From Enterocloster bolteae (GTDB taxonomy: Bacteria > Bacillota_A > Clostridia > Lachnospirales > Lachnospiraceae), in contig JAETTS010000026.1 in NCBI GenBank assembly GCA_021769025.1, positions 1 through 13,923 on the forward strand: 13,923 bases of DNA, in the 5' to 3' direction. Below the pieces are notes generated by a model, which saw only the letters and a program-made list of their open reading frames with translations, made no database searches and was not told the DNA's origin. Shown in pieces: positions 1 to 7,078 of this stretch. Numbering within the stretch: the stretch's first letter is position 1; each line of letters begins with the position of its first letter. A program made the position numbers and the translations under genes.

Positions 1-822
1 TCCAAAATAAAATGTGTCGGATTATGCAATGTGCCTTATAATATGCATATGGACGCGGCTCGTCTGTGTGATGCAGAGCCGGAGAGAATCTACTGTCATA
101 TGGTTGGTTTAAATCATCTAAGTTATCTGACAGAGATTTTGCTGGATGGAAAACCAGTTATGAAGGAACTAATTGACAGAGGGGCATTTGACGGACAGAT
201 TGTAAAGAATGTGCCCAAGGTTCCAGGAATTGCAGAGTTGATTAAAAAGCTTCAACTCATTCCATCACCGTATCTTCAGTATTTTTATTTTGAACCTTTT
301 ATGCTAAATAAAGAAATGGCAGAATCAGAGAGTCAGGATGGTACAAGAGGAGAACAGGTGCTTGCTGTTCAGGAACATCTGTTTCGACAATACGCAGATC
401 CCAAACTTTGTGAGAAGCCATCGGAACTTGAAAAGCGGGGCGGAGCGTATTATTCAACGGTTGCCGCTAAGATTATGAAGGCATTGCTTGGACAGGATTC
501 CATTAATATGCCAGTGAATTATCGGAATCAGGGAGCATTGTCTGATCTGCCAGAAGAGAGCGTGGTGGAGACAAACTGCATCATTGATCAAAATGGTGTC
601 AGGCCATTGGCCTGGGGGAAATTGCCGGATGCTGTCAGAGGCTTGATTTGTCAGGTGAAAATGTATGAGACATTGACGGTGGAGGCTTCCGTGGAGCATT
701 CCAGGCAAAAAGCGGTTTTGGCCCTTTTGAATCACCCATTGGTTCATGGTTATGATAATGCGGTAAAGCTGGTTGATGAAATGATAGGGCATTTTGGGGA
801 GTATATTGGAGAATTGGTGTGA
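1..822 (+). CDS. GH4 family glycosidase, 6-phospho-beta-glucosidase type (C-terminal part)
   Basis: The frame is open from base 1, so the gene starts outside the window; the GTG at 31 is internal. The 273 visible residues are the C-terminal part of a roughly 430-450 residue GH4 enzyme; the N-terminal NAD-binding Rossmann half is missing. Visible family marks are the CNVP motif (fragment residues 9-12), GLNH (36-39), whose His with the motif Cys forms the divalent-metal site in this family, and GGAYYS (147-152), the region of the catalytic-base Tyr. GH4 enzymes cleave glycosides by an NAD+ and Mn2+ dependent oxidation-elimination mechanism. CNVP, rather than a CH-type motif, is the form seen in 6-phospho-beta-glucosidases, so the likely substrate is a PTS-imported phospho-disaccharide in the cytoplasm. 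A terminator follows, so it is probably not part of the downstream xylan cluster. The family call is firm; the substrate is inferred. Confidence 0.9.
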   Translation, partial: SKIKCVGLCNVPYNMHMDAARLCDAEPERIYCHMVGLNHLSYLTEILLDGKPVMKELIDRGAFDGQIVKNVPKVPGIAELIKKLQLIPSPYLQYFYFEPFMLNKEMAESESQDGTRGEQVLAVQEHLFRQYADPKLCEKPSELEKRGGAYYSTVAAKIMKALLGQDSINMPVNYRNQGALSDLPEESVVETNCIIDQNGVRPLAWGKLPDAVRGLICQVKMYETLTVEASVEHSRQKAVLALLNHPLVHGYDNAVKLVDEMIGHFGEYIGELV

Positions 823-897
823 ATTGTAAATAGAGAGCCGGGGAGCCGTAAGCTGGGACTTTCTTAATTTAAGGACATATTTAGTGTTCCGGTGGAT

Positions 898-930
898 AAA
901 GGATCATGTAGCGATACATGGTTCTTTTTT
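898..930 (+). terminator. Rho-independent terminator after the GH4 gene
   Basis: GGATCATGTA at 901-910 pairs with TACATGGTTC at 915-924 across a GCGA loop, with two G-U wobbles. The stem can be extended by AAA (898-900) against the first T residues. Six T residues follow at 925-930. It sits about 80 bases after the GH4 stop and ends that transcription unit. Confidence 0.75.
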
Positions 931-1002
931 GTGAAAAAAAGTGAGAAAGGTGAGAAGTGGGGTAAAGTTGTTGCCCATTTTGAACTTTACTAATGCTAGT
1001 CA

Positions 1003-1031
1003 TTGACTTTCTGCTGCTTATATCCTATAAT
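1003..1031 (+). promoter_or_regulatory. Sigma-A type promoter of the IclR-family gene
   Basis: TTGACT at 1003-1008 and TATAAT at 1026-1031 are separated by exactly 17 bases. Transcription should start near 1038, leaving a leader of about 75 bases before the regulator's ATG at 1114. The palindrome at 1049-1067 lies directly downstream. Confidence 0.75.
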
Positions 1032-1048
1032 AATCTTAATATATAAAA

Positions 1049-1067
1049 CTTAATTTTAAATATTAAG
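1049..1067 (+). promoter_or_regulatory. Candidate operator palindrome in the regulator's promoter region
   Basis: CTTAATTTTAAATATTAAG is an imperfect 19-base palindrome: arms CTTAAT and ATTAAG, with mismatches only at the centre and one symmetric pair. An outer 8-base inverted repeat, CTTAATAT (1035-1042) against ATATTAAG (1060-1067), overlaps it. It lies roughly 10-30 bases after the expected transcription start, where a bound protein would block elongation or promoter clearance. The block 1045-1067 matches 2145-2167 upstream of the operon at about 20 of 23 positions. Binding by the adjacent IclR protein is inference. Confidence 0.45.
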
Positions 1068-1113
1068 ACAACTAAAGATATTAAAAATAAAAAAAGCATC
1101 AGAGGTGGTATAT

Positions 1114-1911
1114 ATGGAAAAAGAAGTATCCGTTGGTGTTCGGAGCAATCAGTCATCAGAGAAAATGTTAAAGATTTTGGAGTTTTTGGCCAGACAGCGG
1201 GAACCGATCCGGCTTATGGATATTTCTAAGTGTTTAGGAATAAACAGCAGCACAGTGCTGCGGTTTCTGACCTCCCTGGTGGACAATGGATATGCGGCTC
1301 AGGACAGGGAGACTTCCCGGTATTACTTAACCTATAAGATCTGTGCATTGTCCAATCAGGTACTGGAGAATGTGGATATACGCAGGATTGCACGTCCGTA
1401 TATGAAAGAGATATCCGCCATGTTTGGGGAGACTGTATGCCTGGCTGTGGAAAAGGATATGAAAGTAGTGTATATGGAGGTTGTGGAAAGCCCCAATTCT
1501 ACCATCCGTTCCATGCAGCGCATCGGCAATATCGCGCCCATGCACTGTACAGGGATCGGCAAGCTCCTTCTCTTTAATTATACGGAGGAGGATATAGACA
1601 GGTTGATACTGAAAGAGGGCATGCCCAAATTTACAGAATACACGCCTACTACCAAGTGGGAACTGATGGAATTGTTGAAGGAAGCCAAGAAAGACGGGAT
1701 GGCCTATGATAACGAAGAGTGTGAGATAGGAGCCAGATGTGTGGCGGTTCCGGTCTATGATTCTTCCGGGAAAGTGATCGCAGGCATCAGTGTGACCGGA
1801 CCGAAGACCAGGCTGACAGATGAGTTGATTGCCCCCCGCCTGGGAGAATTAAAGCGTATTGTGGGAATGGTTTCCAGGGAGATGGGGTATCAGGCATTTA
1901 ATGATCAATAA
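1114..1911 (+). CDS. IclR-family transcriptional regulator
   Basis: A 265-residue protein of typical IclR-family length. Residues about 14-75 form a winged helix-turn-helix (ISKCLGINSSTVLRFLTSL, then a YYLTYK wing). Residues about 90-260 form the GAF-like effector-binding domain, with the family blocks MHCTGIGKLLL (143-153), EECEIGARCVAVPV (201-214) and AGISVTGP (223-230). The ATG at 1114 is preferred over the in-frame GTG at 1105 because AGAGGTGG (1101-1108) is then placed 5 bases upstream as the ribosome site; the GTG lies inside that site. IclR proteins bind operator DNA as dimers or tetramers and respond to small metabolites, often aromatic or sugar acids. Its position before the xylan operon and the similar palindrome in both promoters make it the likely local and self-regulator. 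The effector is unknown; a uronic acid or xylo-oligosaccharide product is a guess. Confidence 0.92.
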   Translation: MEKEVSVGVRSNQSSEKMLKILEFLARQREPIRLMDISKCLGINSSTVLRFLTSLVDNGYAAQDRETSRYYLTYKICALSNQVLENVDIRRIARPYMKEISAMFGETVCLAVEKDMKVVYMEVVESPNSTIRSMQRIGNIAPMHCTGIGKLLLFNYTEEDIDRLILKEGMPKFTEYTPTTKWELMELLKEAKKDGMAYDNEECEIGARCVAVPVYDSSGKVIAGISVTGPKTRLTDELIAPRLGELKRIVGMVSREMGYQAFNDQ

Positions 1912-1922
1912 CAGAGTGTGAA

Positions 1923-1953
1923 GTCGGAATTCTATTAGGATTCCGATTTTTTT
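1923..1953 (+). terminator. Rho-independent terminator after the IclR gene
   Basis: TCGGAAT (1924-1930) pairs with ATTCCGA (1940-1946). The stem can be extended inward by T-G and C-G pairs to leave a TATTA loop, and seven T residues follow at 1947-1953. It begins 12 bases after the regulator's stop, separating it from the operon. Confidence 0.85.
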
Positions 1954-1983
1954 GTATACCAAAATAGCCGTTACCAAAACACA

Positions 1984-2014
1984 GAGTCGTCGCACCTGGA
2001 TTCGAACCGACTCC
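1984..2014 (-). other. tRNA T-arm-like remnant
   Basis: Read on the minus strand, this stretch contains GGTTCGAATCC, the almost invariant core of a tRNA T arm, followed by AGGTGCGACGACTC where an acceptor strand would lie. The stem around the core is badly paired, no CCA end is present, and no matching 5' half, D arm or anticodon arm is visible in the bases before it. It is therefore at most a decayed 3' end, for example a leftover attachment-site half. The + strand also has a 6-base inverted repeat, GAGTCG (1984-1989) against CGACTC (2008-2013), so a simple hairpin is an alternative. Confidence 0.35.
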
Positions 2015-2099
2015 TTTTATCTCGATTCAAAGTATCATGATGAATAAAGACAAACAGAAAATATGGGGAAAAGAGGAAAGAAAGTGTAAAAAAATGAGG

Positions 2100-2128
2100 T
2101 TGACATTTGTTAGGTAATACTATATAAT
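2100..2128 (+). promoter_or_regulatory. Main promoter of the uptake/hydrolase operon
   Basis: TTGACA at 2100-2105 and TATAAT at 2123-2128, both exact sigma-A consensus, are separated by 17 bases. Such a strong core promoter suggests that control is by repression. Transcription should start near 2135, giving a leader of about 235 bases before the first gene. Confidence 0.8.
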
Positions 2129-2148
2129 GAAATCATTAAAAATAAAAA

Positions 2149-2167
2149 CTAAATTTTAAAAATTAAA
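2149..2167 (+). promoter_or_regulatory. Candidate operator at the operon promoter
   Basis: CTAAATTTTAAAAATTAAA is a weaker palindrome whose core matches the 1049-1067 site base for base except at two or three positions. It lies at a similar place, about 14-32 bases after the expected start. The surrounding DNA is very AT-rich, which raises the chance of coincidence, but the length of the match and the common position favour a real shared site. Confidence 0.4.
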
Positions 2168-2224
2168 ATATAAAAAACAAAAAATGGAGGTGAAAAACGA
2201 ATAATAGAACCATATTAATAAGTG

Positions 2225-2243
2225 TATTTTAATTATTAAAATA
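2225..2243 (+). repeat. Perfect 19-base AT palindrome in the leader
   Basis: TATTTTAATTATTAAAATA has 9-base arms around a single central T. With only A-T pairs and no room for a loop it is unlikely to be a useful RNA hairpin, so a DNA-binding site is more plausible. It shares TTAAT/ATTAA half-sites with the 1049-1067 palindrome, but with a much shorter spacer. Confidence 0.4.
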
Positions 2244-2368
2244 GTAAGCAGGAAAATGAAGAATCAGAATACAAGATGATGAAGGAACCTTTTCGGATTT
2301 CAAAATTATTGAATGAAAACATACTGTAGAATCGCATACAACCAGTAAAAAGTGAAAGGGGTAGCAAC

Positions 2369-4096
2369 ATGAAAAAAATTTTAGCAAGTGTATTGACGGC
2401 GGCCATGACCATGTCTTTGTTGACAGCCTGCGGCGGAGGATCGGGAAGCCAGGAGACGACAGGTTCAGGCAATACGGGTAATGCAGAAAATTCTGGAAAT
2501 GCCAACACTGCTGATACAGCGGCTGACAGCGGTGAGACAGGCAGCCAGTCAGGGAGCGAGGCTTCAGACAGCGGTTATCAGACCACTTATGGTGACAAGC
2601 AATTTGATAATGTAACCATTACCGTTGAATTATTTGATCGAAGCAATGCGCCGGAAGGCAGCACAATCCTTGACAATAAGTGGACCAAATACGCTCAGGA
2701 GCAGATGAAAAAGGTAGGCATCAACGTGGAATTTGTTGCGGTTCCCCGTTCAGACGAGATCACCAAGATGCAGACCATGATGGCTTCCGGTACGGCACCG
2801 GATCTGACATGTACCTATACATATTCTTATGCAGAAGATTATTACAATGATGGTGGTATCTGGGATTTAAGCGAGTTTGTGGATGGAGAGAATCAGGTTA
2901 AGAATTTAAAAGCTTATCTGGGAGAGGATGTAATCGATATTGGCCGCGGCCGGGGAGCGCTGTATGGAATCGTTGCAAGGCGCGCCACAACAGCCAAGTC
3001 CAATCTGTTTATCCGCCAGGACTGGTTGGAGAAGCTGGGAATGGAGACACCTTCCACACCGGATGAACTGTATGATTATCTTGAAGCATGTGTGAAGAAC
3101 AATCCCGATGGATTAAGCAATGTTATCGGTGCATATTTTTGGCTTCTGGAGTCCAACACCACCGGAACCGGATACAGAAACAACATGTCTATGGCATTTT
3201 CCCAGCTAAACGGCGATGATAAGGAACTGGCCATTGCATTTGGTTATGATTTCTACTATGATCCAGGATTTAGAGAGTATGTCCGCTTTTTGAACAAGTG
3301 CTATAACAATGGCGTGATGGATCAGGAGTTCTATACCAATACCAATGAGACTTTCATCCAGAAGGTTGTCAACAGCCAGTATGCGTTTTATGAGTCCAAT
3401 GTAAACTACAACGTGGATCCCCTGAGGAATTCACCGGAGACCACCTTGAGGGAGAACACCCCCAGTGCAAAATTTGTGTCCATCCCCAACCTGGCCAATG
3501 TAAGTGATGGCAAGCAGTATACTTCTACATATGCCTCTGGCGGCCTGATCATCATGTGCCCCAAGACGGCATCAGCAGAAAAGGTGGAAGCCGCTATGAC
3601 CTATCTTGACTGGATGGCAACCACAGACGGCGGTTATGTTCTGTACCACGGTTTTGAGGGCGAACACTATGAGTTGGATGAGGAAGGCACTCCTATCGTA
3701 ATCGATGCTTCCTACAATGCCAAGGACAAAGACTGGATCCGTACGGATATGTTCCTGATCGGAAATCAGGGTTACTTTGCAACTGTTGATGAGTTTAACA
3801 AATGTACGGCTGCTGAGAATCCAGTCTACTATGATGATGTGGTTGCAAATTATGAGAATTCCCTGACAGGAAAGACCATTTTAACCCCTACCATGACCAG
3901 CACACCTGAGAAGCAGGCAGAACTTACCGATGATTTCCTCCTTCTCCGTTCCAAGTACCTGGTACAGTGCATCACTTGCACGCCGGATGCGATGGATGCT
4001 ATCTATGATGAGTGGCTGGAAGAGGCGAGGAAGATAGGCATCGACGAGGTTATTGCAGAGAGAAAAACGTATTTTGATGGGGTTTATGGGAACTAA
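2369..4096 (+). CDS. LplA/YtcQ-type extracellular solute-binding lipoprotein
   Basis: A 575-residue predicted lipoprotein. A basic start (MKK), a hydrophobic stretch and the lipobox LLTAC place the lipidated Cys at residue 21. A low-complexity Ser/Gly/Thr/Asn linker (about 22-69) tethers the binding domain to the outer face of the membrane. The large size, RQDWLEKLG (216-224), and the later YLDWMATTDGGY and GFEGEHYEL segments are typical of the LplA/YtcQ group that feeds oligosaccharides to CUT1 ABC importers and occurs in aldouronate-utilisation clusters. The ATG at 2369 has AAAGGGG about 7 bases upstream. It is the first gene after the strong operon promoter, with 123 bases before the next gene. 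The permeases further on do not look like the LplB/LplC partners usual for this group. The exact ligand is inferred from the hydrolases downstream. Confidence 0.88.
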   Translation: MKKILASVLTAAMTMSLLTACGGGSGSQETTGSGNTGNAENSGNANTADTAADSGETGSQSGSEASDSGYQTTYGDKQFDNVTITVELFDRSNAPEGSTILDNKWTKYAQEQMKKVGINVEFVAVPRSDEITKMQTMMASGTAPDLTCTYTYSYAEDYYNDGGIWDLSEFVDGENQVKNLKAYLGEDVIDIGRGRGALYGIVARRATTAKSNLFIRQDWLEKLGMETPSTPDELYDYLEACVKNNPDGLSNVIGAYFWLLESNTTGTGYRNNMSMAFSQLNGDDKELAIAFGYDFYYDPGFREYVRFLNKCYNNGVMDQEFYTNTNETFIQKVVNSQYAFYESNVNYNVDPLRNSPETTLRENTPSAKFVSIPNLANVSDGKQYTSTYASGGLIIMCPKTASAEKVEAAMTYLDWMATTDGGYVLYHGFEGEHYELDEEGTPIVIDASYNAKDKDWIRTDMFLIGNQGYFATVDEFNKCTAAENPVYYDDVVANYENSLTGKTILTPTMTSTPEKQAELTDDFLLLRSKYLVQCITCTPDAMDAIYDEWLEEARKIGIDEVIAERKTYFDGVYGN

Positions 4097-4219
4097 ATAC
4101 GAAATGTAACAAAAGGCTCATACCACTTGCAGGCGGAATGAGAAAAATTATGAGGATGCTTTAAAGTAATAAGCAAGGAATGAAACGATCAAAAAATACA
4201 AAAGAAAGGGAGAAACACT

Positions 4220-5673
4220 ATGAAATTAAAGAAAATGCTGGCTCTTCTAGCAACAGGTGCAATGGCAGTATCCGCAATAGCCGGATGCAGCAGCGGTTCC
4301 GATACAACTCCGGCAGGCTCTGCAGCTTCTAATACTGCTGCAGCAGGCAACACAGAGGCAGGATCTCAGGCTGGAGGAGCAGAGACAACCCCTGTAGAGA
4401 TGGAGACTATTACCGTTTGGAGCAACGCAGCTCATGAATCGGAGATTCGTAAGAAACAGATTGATGCATTTAATGAAGGCGAAGGGAAGGAACTGGGAAT
4501 CTTTATTGACTATCAGATCTATGGAACCAAATATTCCGATACCATTAAGATAGCGGCACAGGCAGGCGAGGCTCCGGAACTTTTCTCCGCTGATTCCAAA
4601 TGGATTGTGGATTTTGTGGATGCAGGGTATATTGTCCCCATTGAAGATCTTCCCGGAAGCGAGCAACTGATTGAGAACTTCAGGGAGTATTGTTCCACGG
4701 AAAGCCAGATATTTAATGATAAGATTTATACCCTTCCTTATTCACTGACAACCTTCGGCCTGGTTATCAACAAAGACTTGTTTGCAAAAGCCGGTTTGAC
4801 AGAAGCAGATTATCCTGAGACCTGGGAAGATGTCCGCGAATGTGCAAGGAAGATCACGGAAGCATGCAATGGGACTGCATATGGTTTTGGCCTTCCAGTA
4901 CCTTGTGGACCATAACATCGTTCTATATGTCTGGTGCTGCTGAGAATACCGGGCATAACGGATACGACAGAGTAAACCGGACTTTTTGCTTCTCCGATTT
5001 CAATCCGATGATTGAAGCGATCGATAACATTGTAGCAGACGGTTCCGTGATCCCGGGTTATGAAGCGCTGGATGGAGATCAGGTACGTGCACAGTTTGCT
5101 GCTGGAAATATTGGTATGATGGGAACCGCCAGTTTTGATTGTTCTGTATATACGGAGCAGTTCCCGGCCACCTGTGACTGGCAGGTATTGCCGGTTCCGA
5201 AATTTGAGGATGGGCCAAGAAAATATAAGCGAATCGGAACCCCGGTCAACCTGTTGGTAGCTGGACCAAAGGCAATCGAGACACCAGAAAAGGCGGCAAA
5301 GGTTGAGAAAGTTCTGGAACTGTTCTATTCGGATGAGTGTACTGGTGAGATGTATTCAGAAGGTATCTATATTCCAATGAGGCCGGAAGCAGTTGCCGCT
5401 GCTCCTAAGGAACCAGATTTAAAGGGCTGGTCAGATTTTGCAGAGTTTGATGAAATCTATATTCCCAAGTCCCCGGAAAAGCTACTTAATATAGAAGGAA
5501 CCGTATTCCGCGAGGCAATCATGAACATGTGGATGACAAAGGAATTGGATGATGTGGATGCCGTGATGGCAGACTTGGACAAGAGATACAACGATGCCCT
5601 TGCTAAAGTTGATCCGGAACTGGTTGCAGAATACGACCTTCCAGAAGGCCTTAGTCCGGAAAAGGGAAAGTGA
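4220..5673 (+). pseudogene. MalE-type solute-binding lipoprotein, frameshifted
   Basis: Two overlapping frames together encode one solute-binding protein of about 484 residues. The first (4220-4915) begins with MKLKK, a hydrophobic segment, lipobox AIAGC (Cys23), a Ser/Ala/Gly linker and ETITVWSNA, the usual start of a family 1 sugar-binding domain. It runs through AYGFGLPV to about 4900 and then meets TAA at 4913. The sequence resumes in the frame one base back with LWTITSFYMSGAAENTG from about 4903 to the TGA at 5671-5673. A single missing base (or two extra) near 4895-4905 explains this. The ATG at 4840 is out of register with the family and is not a real start. The ribosome site is AGAAAGGGAG before 4220. 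No slippery sequence giving the needed shift was seen, so it is a pseudogene or a sequence error. When intact it would deliver sugar to the permeases at 7079 and 8026. Confidence 0.85.
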
Positions 5674-5701
5674 TGATTCTTGATGCAAAGGAGAACAGAC
5701 A

Positions 5702-7060
5702 ATGAGGTTAATCAGGCCACAAAAGGAATTTGAATTGTATAAAGAAGTAGAAGTGCTGGTTGTCGGCGGAGGGCCAGCAGGACTGGGCGCGGCGGTTGCC
5801 GCCGCGCGCCAGGGAAGAAAGACGCTTCTGTTAGAGAAAAGAGGCTTTTTGGGTGGGAATATTACTGCATGCTATGTGGAAAACTGCAATTACTTTATCC
5901 GGAACAGCAACTTTACCTCTGAAGGCATCTATGCAGAGATTGAGAAGGGGTGTAAGGAAACATATGGGAATGACAATGTCAGAACCAGAAATCCCAATGC
6001 ATTTTCCAGTGAATATCTGAAAATATTTTTGGATGAGTATGTACAGAATGCAGGGGCGGAGATTTTACTTCATTCCTTTGTCAATGAAGTGCTCATGGAC
6101 GGAGACCGAATTGCAGCTGTTATCATTCAGACGAAGAAGGGACCGGTTGCTGTGAAGGCAGATGTAGTTGTAGATGCTACCGGTGATGGAGATGTGGCGT
6201 TCGCAGCAGGTGTGCCCTATGAACAGGGGCGTGATACGGATGGGCTGTGCCAGCCAGGAACCGTGAATCTCCGCCTGACAGGGGCCAACACCCAGATGCT
6301 TCTGGAAAACGGGGATATGCTCTCAGAAATTGGAAAGGCTTTTAAGGCCGCGTATCGCGCAGGAGAAACTGGGCTTCCATGCAAGAGACAAGATCTGCCG
6401 TTCGGAAGACTGACACCTGGTGGTATGATTTCCTATGTGAATTATTCTTGTGAGTATTTTCTTGATCCTACCAGCATTGAAGACCTGACAAAAGGTGAGA
6501 TCGCGTGCAGAAAGTATGATTTGGATATCTGGCGTTATCTGAAGACCCATTTTGAGGCCTTGAAAGATATTGAGATCGCTTCCATTGCGCCAGAAATCGG
6601 ATTCCGCGACAGCCGCCGGATTGAAGGGCTTTACAAACTGACAATCGAGGACATGGAAAGCAAACGTCATTTTGACGACGTGATCTCTGTGTTCCCCCGC
6701 TTCTATGATATGCTGGCACCAGATGCCTATATGGATGGAGATGGCAAGGTAGAAGGAAAGGGGTATCACGGGCATATATTTGAGCCGGTAGTGGATGACC
6801 GCACGTTTGAGGTTCCATACCGTAGCCTTGTTCCGGTGAACGTGAAAAACCTTCTGGTCTCCGGCCGATGCATCAGTGCGGATCATGTGGCGGAAAGCGG
6901 CACCAGAGCCATCTCTTTGTGCACTATGACCGGACAGGCAGCCGGCGTTGCGGCGGCTTTGGCATCAGAGGGAAAAGTGGACACCAGTCAGATCGAGATT
7001 GCCAGGCTTCAGAGGATTCTGGTATCTCAAAACATGAAACTTCCAGGTATCCCCAGATAA
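5702..7060 (+). CDS. FAD-dependent oxidoreductase (FAD_oxidored / PF12831 type)
   Basis: A 452-residue soluble flavoprotein with no signal peptide. The N-terminal Rossmann fold shows [12 protein letters not shown] (20-31; glycines 22, 24, 27) and an acidic ribose-binding Glu45 in LLLEKRG. The second FAD motif is [11 protein letters not shown] (156-166). The C-terminal stretch [17 protein letters not shown] followed by [13 protein letters not shown] completes the FAD site. This pattern fits the FAD_oxidored family, whose substrates are mostly unknown and whose genes often lie near sugar transporters. AAAGGAGA sits 7 bases before ATG 5702. It starts 28 bases after the broken binding-protein gene and ends 18 bases before the first permease, so it is co-transcribed with them. 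Oxidation or reduction of an imported sugar, a sugar acid or an attached aglycone is an inference; the substrate cannot be read from sequence. Confidence 0.85.
   Translation: MRLIRPQKEFELYKEVEVLVVGGGPAGLGAAVAAARQGRKTLLLEKRGFLGGNITACYVENCNYFIRNSNFTSEGIYAEIEKGCKETYGNDNVRTRNPNAFSSEYLKIFLDEYVQNAGAEILLHSFVNEVLMDGDRIAAVIIQTKKGPVAVKADVVVDATGDGDVAFAAGVPYEQGRDTDGLCQPGTVNLRLTGANTQMLLENGDMLSEIGKAFKAAYRAGETGLPCKRQDLPFGRLTPGGMISYVNYSCEYFLDPTSIEDLTKGEIACRKYDLDIWRYLKTHFEALKDIEIASIAPEIGFRDSRRIEGLYKLTIEDMESKRHFDDVISVFPRFYDMLAPDAYMDGDGKVEGKGYHGHIFEPVVDDRTFEVPYRSLVPVNVKNLLVSGRCISADHVAESGTRAISLCTMTGQAAGVAAALASEGKVDTSQIEIARLQRILVSQNMKLPGIPR
5787..5807 (+). repeat. All-G/C hairpin inside the oxidoreductase gene
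   Basis: GCGCGGCGG (5787-5795) is perfectly complementary to CCGCCGCGC (5799-5807) around a TTG loop. It falls in the Ala-rich helix after the glycine motif of the FAD fold, about 85 bases into the gene, in a region otherwise of moderate G+C. The protein sequence (alternating Ala/Gly/Arg codons) may be the whole reason for it. Confidence 0.5.
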
Positions 7061-7078
7061 GGAAGGGAGCAAGAAGAA

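Larger units (their letters stand above)
1954..2368 (+). other. Intergenic control region before the xylan-oligosaccharide operon
   Basis: About 415 bases without a convincing gene. In order it holds a tRNA T-arm-like fragment on the minus strand (1984-2014), an AT-rich stretch, the operon promoter (2100-2128), the operator-like palindrome (2149-2167), and a long untranslated leader. The leader carries a free-standing ribosome-site-like GGAGGTG at 2186-2192 with no start codon at a usual distance, a perfect AT-only palindrome (2225-2243), and two tiny overlapping reading frames (2256-2279, 7 codons; 2276-2329, 17 codons) joined at TGATGA. No known riboswitch fold was recognised. Confidence 0.6.

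Noticed and set aside
1105..1113. GTG at 1105 as start of the IclR gene
   Set aside because: The GTG lies within the AGAGGTGG ribosome site; ATG 1114 has correct spacing.
1984..2060. A complete tRNA gene on the minus strand
   Set aside because: The T-stem is mispaired, no CCA is present, and no D arm, anticodon arm or pairing 5' acceptor strand could be found.
4097..4219. A terminator between the two binding-protein genes
   Set aside because: Only a weak CTCAT/ATGAG pairing is visible and no T run follows; read-through is expected.
4892..4915. Programmed ribosomal frameshift in the second binding protein
   Set aside because: The rejoining needs a -1 (or +2) shift. No X XXY YYZ heptamer lies in the overlap, and the CCU-U at 4901-4904 would favour +1, the wrong direction.
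4840..5673. A separate gene starting at ATG 4840
   Set aside because: Its first 20 or so residues are an out-of-frame reading of the upstream binding-protein sequence; only from about 4903 does it show family character. It is the second half of the frameshifted gene.
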